Assembly (NCBI GenBank): GCA_902782915.1
Contig: CACZOV010000142.1
Coordinates: 1 to 11,872, forward strand
Source: an uncultured Erysipelotrichaceae bacterium
Lineage (GTDB): Bacteria > Bacillota_I > Bacilli_A > RF39 > UBA660
DNA length: 11,872 nucleotides
Reading direction: 5' to 3'
Positions 7,332 through 11,872 of this stretch are shown here, one piece after another. Position numbers and translations under genes: made by a program. The notes beneath the pieces were generated by a model, which did no database searches, had not been told where the DNA came from, and saw nothing but the letters and a program-made list of their open reading frames with translations. Position 1 is the stretch's first letter. Each line of letters starts with the position of its first letter.

Positions 7332-7356
7332 ATACCACTAAATAATGGTATTTTAT
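7327..7356 (-). terminator. Hairpin at the 3' end of uvrC
   Basis: An 11-bp perfect stem pairs 7327-7337 with 7346-7356 around an 8-base loop; the core is AAAATACCA/TGGTATTTT. The uvrC stop codon (7353-7355) lies inside the stem. The following minus-strand sequence is AT-rich but not a clean U-tract, so termination may be partial. Confidence 0.55.
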
Positions 7357-9116
7357 AAATTGTTTACATCACTTAAATATTTTTTTAATTCTTTAGCAAC
7401 ATCAATTGGTATTACAGTGCTAAGTTCTTCAACACTAGCATCTTTTATTTTCTTTAAAGATGAAAACTTCTTTAATAATTCTTGACGACGTTTTGCACCT
7501 ATTCCTGGAATCATTTCTAAAATACTTGCTAAATTTCCTTTATTTTTAATTTGTCTATGATAAGTAATTGCAAATCGATGAACTTCGTCTTGAATTTTTG
7601 TTAAAAAATGAAATAAATGACCATGAGTATCTAATTCTATTTCAGTTAAATCACTATTAACAATTACACTTGTCCTATGATGTGAATCTTTTTTTAAACC
7701 TATTAAAGTAATATTTAAATTTAAATCATTTAATATTTTATGAGCAGCCATAACTTGAGTTTCTCCACCATCAACAATTATTAAATCAGGCATTTTACCA
7801 TGTTCCATTAATAAACGATAATATCTTCGATAAATAACTTCTTCCATAGCTTTTAAATCGTCTTTGACATTTGCATCAATTTTAAATTTTCGATATTCAT
7901 GTCTAAGTGGTAGAAAATTTTCAAATACAACCATTCCGGCAACATAATAAGTACCAAATAAATGAGAATTATCAAATGTTTCTATTCTTTCAACTTTCTT
8001 TTTTCCAAGAATTCCTGATAATTCTCGAACCGATTCAAGTCTAATTTTTTCATCTTGAGTAATAGTTTTTAACTCTTCATCAAGAATTATTTGAGCATTT
8101 TCTTCTGCTAACTGCATTAATTGCTTTAAATCACCTCTATATGGAGTTCTTACATTAGTATTTAAATATCGACTCAATATTTCTGAGTCAATTCCTTCAG
8201 GAACAAGTATTTCATGGGGAATAACTTCTCTTTCATAAAATCTAATTATATATTCTAAAAATGCATCCTCTTTTGTATCCAATATATTTATAATTTTTTT
8301 ACTTCTTCCAAAAAGAGTACCAGATCTAATAAAAAATACTTGAATTGACAAATAATTTTCATCACTATAATAATTAAATAAATCTAAATTAATTTCTTTA
8401 TTTAAAACAATCTTTTGATTTTTTAAAGTAATATTAATATCATCAATCATTTGTTTATATTCTAAAGCTTTTTCAAAATTCATTTTATTACTTGCATCAT
8501 TCATTTTCTCTTTTAATTCTTTTAAAACATGACTAGAATCTCCATTTAAAAAAGCTGTTATTTCCTTTTTCATTTTTTCAAGTTTATCTAAATCCACATG
8601 ATTTTTACAATATCCAAGACACTCTCCTAGATGATAATATAAACAATAATCTTTTTTTAGCTTTTCACATTTTCTTAATGGATAAATTCTATTTAGCATA
8701 TAAGTAACTCGTCTTGCTGCACCAACATTTGGATATGGCCCATATAAATTGCTTTTATTCTTTTTAGTTTTCGTATTTCTTACAACTTTTAATACAGGAT
8801 ATAATTCTTTAGTAAACTCTATATAAGGATAACTTTTATCATCCTTAAGTAAAATATTATATTTGGGATTGTATTTTTTTATTAGAGTAATTTCTAAAAT
8901 TAAACTTTCAAGTTCAGATGAAGTTACAATATATTCAAAATCCTTAATATCTGATACTAACTTTTTAGTTTTACCAGTTACACGTCCTGTAAAATAACTC
9001 TTAAGTCTTCTCTTTAAATTTTTAGCTTTTCCAACATAAATTATATTACCATCTTGATCCTTCATTTGATAACTACCAGGAAGTTCCGGAACAAGTGCTA
9101 ACTTTTCTTTAAACAT
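7353..9116 (-). CDS. uvrC: Excinuclease ABC subunit C
   Basis: UvrC makes both incisions around a bulky DNA lesion after UvrAB has located it (nucleotide excision repair). The 587-residue product has the full domain order. The N-terminal GIY-YIG nuclease reads GSY at 14-16 and YVGKAKNLKRR at 27-37. A cysteine set C150, C158, C166 and C170 fits the iron-sulfur site described for UvrC. The UvrB-binding UVR segment is at about 205-230. The RNase-H-like nuclease has FDNSH (Asp382), VDGG (Asp449) and EVHRFAI (His513). A C-terminal helix-hairpin-helix is at 533-551 (MIPGIGAKRRQELLKKF). Length matches the Bacillus enzyme (598). GAGGTGGG lies 4 bases before the ATG. It is flanked by hairpins on both sides, so it is probably a single-gene unit. 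The identification is firm. Confidence 0.97.
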   Translation of the reverse strand: MFKEKLALVPELPGSYQMKDQDGNIIYVGKAKNLKRRLKSYFTGRVTGKTKKLVSDIKDFEYIVTSSELESLILEITLIKKYNPKYNILLKDDKSYPYIEFTKELYPVLKVVRNTKTKKNKSNLYGPYPNVGAARRVTYMLNRIYPLRKCEKLKKDYCLYYHLGECLGYCKNHVDLDKLEKMKKEITAFLNGDSSHVLKELKEKMNDASNKMNFEKALEYKQMIDDINITLKNQKIVLNKEINLDLFNYYSDENYLSIQVFFIRSGTLFGRSKKIINILDTKEDAFLEYIIRFYEREVIPHEILVPEGIDSEILSRYLNTNVRTPYRGDLKQLMQLAEENAQIILDEELKTITQDEKIRLESVRELSGILGKKKVERIETFDNSHLFGTYYVAGMVVFENFLPLRHEYRKFKIDANVKDDLKAMEEVIYRRYYRLLMEHGKMPDLIIVDGGETQVMAAHKILNDLNLNITLIGLKKDSHHRTSVIVNSDLTEIELDTHGHLFHFLTKIQDEVHRFAITYHRQIKNKGNLASILEMIPGIGAKRRQELLKKFSSLKKIKDASVEELSTVIPIDVAKELKKYLSDVNNL

Positions 9117-9140
9117 AATCCCACCTCTTTTCTTATATCA

Positions 9141-9146
9141 ATTATA
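9141..9146 (-). promoter_or_regulatory. Probable -10 box of uvrC
   Basis: A perfect TATAAT on the minus strand lies 24 bases before the uvrC ATG. I see no good -35, because the expected region is inside the mgtC terminator hairpin. The predicted start is near 9134. Confidence 0.4.
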
Positions 9147-9149
9147 CAG

Positions 9150-9177
9150 AAAAAAACTAGTTTTTACTAGTTTTTTA
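9150..9177. terminator. Intrinsic terminator downstream of the MgtC-family gene
   Basis: AAAAAACTAG at 9151-9160 pairs perfectly with CTAGTTTTTT at 9167-9176 around a 6-base loop. On the minus strand the right arm runs into a seventh T, giving a U-rich end about 25 bases after the mgtC stop. The symmetry means it could also act on plus-strand transcripts. Confidence 0.75.
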
Positions 9178-9201
9178 ATTCAAAATTCATTTTTATTAAA
9201 A

Positions 9202-9897
9202 TTAATCTTCAAATTCATCTATTTTAATTTCAGATATCTTTTTTAAACTAAATTTTTTAATTTTATTTTCTAACATAATGTTTTCTAAATTATCTAGTTT
9301 AATAAGATATTCTTTTTTTATTAAAAAATTATAACTAATAGTAGAATCCATCAAGTCTTTATGTAACGAAAAATTAATTATTTCAAAATTATTTTCTTTA
9401 AAATATTTATCTATTTCTAATTTTACATTTTCAAATACCTTGTTATTTATATTTAAATCTAAATTATATTCATATTCTATTTCACGACTTCCACTGATAT
9501 TATTTACAAGTTTATTGATATATCTAAGAATAATATTGGAAAATAAAATAACAATTGTACCAATTATTGCTTCAAATATAGCTCCACCAGCAACAAGTAC
9601 TCCTATTGCAGCATCACACCATAAAGTTGCTGCAGTAGTAAGTCCTCTTACTTTTTTTCCATCTTTAAGAATTACACCTGCTCCAAGAAACCCCATCCCA
9701 GTTACTACCTGACTTGCAATCCTTGAAATATCATTTGATCCAACATTAATGGAAAAAGTTACAAACAAAAAACTTCCAATAGATACGAGTATACTTGTCC
9801 TAAGACCTATTATTCTTCTTCTGTATTGTCTTTCTATTCCAATTAAAAAACTTAATAAAAAACAAACACTTATTCTAAATAAAAATTCATAATTCAT
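9202..9897 (-). CDS. MgtC/SapB-family membrane protein
   Basis: MgtC-family proteins are inner-membrane proteins tied to growth at low magnesium and, in Salmonella, to survival in macrophages and to ATP synthase control. In gut Firmicutes the role is unproven. The 231-residue product has the typical halves: a hydrophobic N-terminal region to about 130 with four or five membrane segments, and a soluble C-terminal region of about 100 residues that may be ACT-like. Family motifs are GIERQYRR at 20-27, GLRTSILVSIG at 31-41, GMGFLGAGVI at 67-76, GLTTAATLWC at 85-94 and AAIG at 96-99. The Cys94 in LWC corresponds to the cysteine of Salmonella MgtC; the position of that protein's key Asn reads Thr87 here. 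AGAGG precedes the ATG. It has its own strong promoter and terminator. Confidence 0.9.
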   Translation of the reverse strand: MNYEFLFRISVCFLLSFLIGIERQYRRRIIGLRTSILVSIGSFLFVTFSINVGSNDISRIASQVVTGMGFLGAGVILKDGKKVRGLTTAATLWCDAAIGVLVAGGAIFEAIIGTIVILFSNIILRYINKLVNNISGSREIEYEYNLDLNINNKVFENVKLEIDKYFKENNFEIINFSLHKDLMDSTISYNFLIKKEYLIKLDNLENIMLENKIKKFSLKKISEIKIDEFED

Positions 9898-9932
9898 ATA
9901 TTACCTCTTTTATTCTTTTACCTTATGTTTTA

Positions 9933-9961
9933 ATTATATTATACAAATATTATATCGTCAA
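9933..9961 (-). promoter_or_regulatory. Strong promoter of the MgtC-family gene
   Basis: TTGACG (9956-9961) and TATAAT (9933-9938) on the minus strand are exactly 17 bases apart, eleven of twelve positions matching consensus. The predicted start near 9926 gives a 28-base leader. I see no riboswitch or Mg-sensing leader. Confidence 0.8.
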
Positions 9962-10003
9962 TTATTTATTTCTTTGAATAATATTATTAACCTCATTTCT
10001 TGT

Positions 10004-10682
10004 TTAATTTGCTTCTGTTATCTTTTCCTTAAATTTTTTTCTATTCTTTTATCCCATATCATATAGAGTACTCCTTATCTTTAGATAATCTATCTAGTTT
10101 ATTTCGATAACTATTAAGCATATTCTCATTATTTACAAGACTATCTTTCTTTAACATTATTGTAGCATATTTTTTAACTTAGAAAGATTGATATTCATAA
10201 ATTTTACAAAAAATTAGTTTTTTCTTTCTTTAAAGATGAATATTCCCATGTCATTTTTGATATTTTATCTATTTCTTCTCTATCTTTTATACACTCATAC
10301 CAATTAAGTTTTATTAGCATTCCTTGAGTAGCCTTATCATAATGTTCACCAATTAAGTAACTATTAATTACTCTATTAGCTATATAAGTTACATTTCGAA
10401 CATATTCTAAACCAGCATTATTATTAAGCTCAATATTTAATATTTCATTCCTATAATGAACTACCAAATCTAATCTTTTTCCCTTATATCTATTGCTAAT
10501 GAAGGTGATTCAATTCTACCTACTTTAACCTTTCCATGAATATCCTCATATTTACACTTAAGTATTTTCATAACCAACAATTCTATAGTATCCATTTCAT
10601 ACTCATTAAACATATCCTTGAATATTCTATCTCCTCTTATTTCTAATATTTCATTTTCTTTTAATTTCATTTCATTAATCAT
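10004..10682 (-). pseudogene. Degraded Rpn / PD-(D/E)XK nuclease-family transposase
   Basis: This is the remains of one gene, broken by several frameshifts. The first frame (10682 to 10470, 70 residues) gives MKLKENEILEIRGDRIFK and continues to REKD, then stop. The next piece (from about 10482 to 10204, partly in another frame) gives RLDLVVHYRNEILNIELNNN, the nuclease core with its Asp and Glu-x-Asn positions, and NYECIKDREEIDKI-like sequence further on. A single base added to the A5 run at 10476-10480 would join the two. Further down, frame 10157-10059 encodes VNNENMLNSYRNKLDRLSKD, which matches the family's C-terminal helix, and then more stops follow. The left boundary is uncertain. These recombination-promoting nucleases are usually about 300 residues, multicopy and prone to decay. 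AAAGGAG lies 11 bases before the ATG. Confidence 0.75.
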
Positions 10683-10720
10683 ATTATTATTTTCTCCTTT
10701 GTTGATTTTTGAAATTGAAT

Positions 10721-10730
10721 TAACCGGTTA
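10721..10730. promoter_or_regulatory. Palindromic operator-like site TAACCGGTTA
   Basis: A perfect 10-bp palindrome, the only GC-rich word in about 250 bases of almost pure A/T. It lies 3-12 bases downstream of the predicted start of the adjacent promoter, the classic position for a repressor. The CCGG centre flanked by A's and T's resembles LacI/GalR-family operators; no such regulator is in the window. Confidence 0.4.
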
Positions 10731-10739
10731 CTTGATTAC

Positions 10740-10768
10740 ATAATAATAAGATAAATAAAATGTATCAA
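10740..10768 (-). promoter_or_regulatory. Promoter of the Rpn-type remnant
   Basis: On the minus strand, TTGATA (10763-10768) and TATTAT (10740-10745) are 17 bases apart, each one mismatch from consensus. The predicted start is near 10733, followed at once by the palindrome at 10721-10730. Confidence 0.6.
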
Positions 10769-10883
10769 ATTTTGTAAATTTACTTTTTGTTTATAAACTT
10801 AATTAAATATAATTTTTTACAATTATTATTTTTATAATCTTAGAAATTAATATAATTTTTTATTATAAAATTATTAGACTAAT
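10769..10883. other. AT-rich spacer with nothing recognised
   Basis: This stretch between the surface-protein terminator and the next promoter is nearly all A and T. I see no open reading frame, tRNA-like fold or strong hairpin in it. Confidence 0.5.
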
Positions 10884-10909
10884 AAAAAAAGAAGAATTAT
10901 TCATTCTTC
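10884..10909 (-). terminator. Intrinsic terminator of the FGE-like surface protein
   Basis: On the minus strand GAAGAAT (10903-10909) pairs with ATTCTTC (10891-10897) around a 5-base loop and is followed by seven T's (10884-10890). The gene's TAA stop (10897-10899) lies in the loop and stem. Confidence 0.8.
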
Positions 10910-11872
10910 CAAGGCATTTCACGATTTATAGCTAAAACTGGACGAGACGTAACGTTAGTGTGGGTACCACCATTAACAGAATGAATAGTATAAATACCAG
11001 GTAAATATGTTAAATATCCCCCTCTTAAATTCCATGGTTTTGTATTATCTGGATAAACTATTAAATCACTATACCATCCATATTGACTATTATCTAAATT
11101 TTTTTTTAAAATTTCCTTTGTCGCATCTCCTAGTTTAAATTTTTTCAAAACACTTGAAGAACTATATGAATATTTATCATAATACTTACTTAAAGGAATA
11201 ATTGGTTGATTCCAAATGCCTGCCTCAGAAACAATAAAATTTCCAGTTGAATCAACAATGTTTGCCATCGTATAACAATATGTTCCAGACATATCATACA
11301 CTCCATAAATTGTTCCAGTAGTTGAGGCACCAGTTCCTTTATATCCATCTCCATTATTTATTAAATTATTATATAAATATGTATTTGAATTTAATACACT
11401 ACCACTAGAAGAATTATAAGAACCTCCTGAATAACCTGATTTTAAATCGGAATTATTATTTAAATAAATTTCTTTATATGCACCTTCATAATCATTATTA
11501 CCTTGTTTTCCATATTTAGACCCACTAAGATAAGCCACTGCTCCCCATTCCATATTTTTTATCATATGAGTATCAAAGTTATTAGAATCATTTGCTATTT
11601 CACCTGTTAAGTTACTACTAGAATCTAACCATGTTGTTGCACTTTCTGAATTACTAAATCCATGAATATTTCCATAGATTTCCATTCTTCTAATATTCGC
11701 AAAACGAGTTGAAATATTTTCATATCTTAAACTATATTGATCTGGTTTTATTAAAATATTTAAATTCGTCTTATTACAATAAGTAGAGTTTTTATTTGTA
11801 TTGCAATCATCATCATCTGTTGACATTTCAAACTTAGCCATCCAAAATCCTGTTAATTCTTCTCCATTACAA
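10897..11872 (-). CDS. Surface protein with FGE-like (C-type-lectin-like) motifs, partial at the 5' end
   Basis: The frame is open through the right edge (CNGEELTGFWMAKFE before the internal ATG at 11841), so the N-terminus is missing and that ATG is not the real start. About 324 codons are visible. They carry GFWMAKFE, NMEWGAVAYLSGSKYG near 106-121, TTGTIYGVYDMSG near 184-196, LGDATKE near 247-253, WNLRGG near 280-285 and SRPVL near 309-313. The YDMSG...LRGG...SRPVL order is that of formylglycine-generating-enzyme-like domains, whose fold is C-type-lectin-like. In gut Firmicutes and RF39 genomes such domains are common at the C-terminus of secreted proteins with a prepilin-type N-terminus; that part would be off-window. 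It is rich in Ser, Asn, Gly and Tyr, which fits an exported protein. A binding or pilus-tip role is more likely than catalysis, but this is inference. Confidence 0.65.
   Translation of the reverse strand, partial: CNGEELTGFWMAKFEMSTDDDDCNTNKNSTYCNKTNLNILIKPDQYSLRYENISTRFANIRRMEIYGNIHGFSNSESATTWLDSSSNLTGEIANDSNNFDTHMIKNMEWGAVAYLSGSKYGKQGNNDYEGAYKEIYLNNNSDLKSGYSGGSYNSSSGSVLNSNTYLYNNLINNGDGYKGTGASTTGTIYGVYDMSGTYCYTMANIVDSTGNFIVSEAGIWNQPIIPLSKYYDKYSYSSSSVLKKFKLGDATKEILKKNLDNSQYGWYSDLIVYPDNTKPWNLRGGYLTYLPGIYTIHSVNGGTHTNVTSRPVLAINREMPWKNE

Noticed and set aside
9440..9712. Plus-strand open frame of 90 codons opposite the MgtC-family gene
   Set aside because: It is antisense to a clear family gene, has no Shine-Dalgarno site and no recognisable product.
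10059..10157. Independent small gene of 32 codons
   Set aside because: No ribosome-binding site; its sequence matches the C-terminal helix of the Rpn-type family and is better read as part of the pseudogene.

Overview
The window is very AT-rich DNA from a compact bacterial genome with short spacers, frequent gene overlaps and strong Shine-Dalgarno sites. TGA is used as a stop (for example in yqeG and the deacetylase) and tryptophan is TGG, so the code is standard and not the Mycoplasma one. Low GC, YqeG/YqeH, a collagen-like GPT protein, a membrane-anchored polysaccharide deacetylase and a pilin-associated FGE-like surface protein together suggest a walled gut Bacillota or Mycoplasmatota-type organism (RF39 or Erysipelotrichia-like). 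The lineage is inferred from gene content only. All genes but one are on the minus strand.

Layout from left to right. (1) Positions 1-2231 hold an envelope operon read leftwards from its own promoter: a membrane-anchored deacetylase with a PASTA-like segment, then galE, which runs off the left edge. (2) Positions 2232-2806 hold the only plus-strand gene, a short collagen-like protein with a 27-bp tandem repeat, ending in a hairpin shared with the end of frr. (3) frr (ribosome recycling factor) has its own near-consensus promoter. (4) Positions 3389-4152 encode a metalloprotease resembling the anthrax lethal factor/Pro-Pro endopeptidase group; its best ribosome-binding site and start lie one base out of frame, across an A8 tract. 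(5) Positions 4173-7311 are a four-gene operon: an unrecognised 464-residue protein with HEFSH, an unrecognised 68-residue protein, yqeG and yqeH. (6) uvrC and an mgtC-family gene follow, each with a hairpin at its 3' end. (7) Positions about 10004-10768 hold a frameshifted Rpn/PD-(D/E)XK 'transposase-nuclease' remnant behind an intact-looking promoter with a palindromic operator-like site. (8) Positions 10897-11872 are the C-terminal part of a large surface protein with FGE-like (C-type-lectin-like) motifs, open through the right edge.

The conserved core genes cover translation and ribosome assembly (frr, yqeH, yqeG), DNA repair (uvrC) and sugar-nucleotide supply (galE). The accessory genes mostly concern the cell surface. 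The points most worth following are the out-of-frame start of the lethal-factor-like protease and the HExxH protein at the head of the yqeG-yqeH operon.
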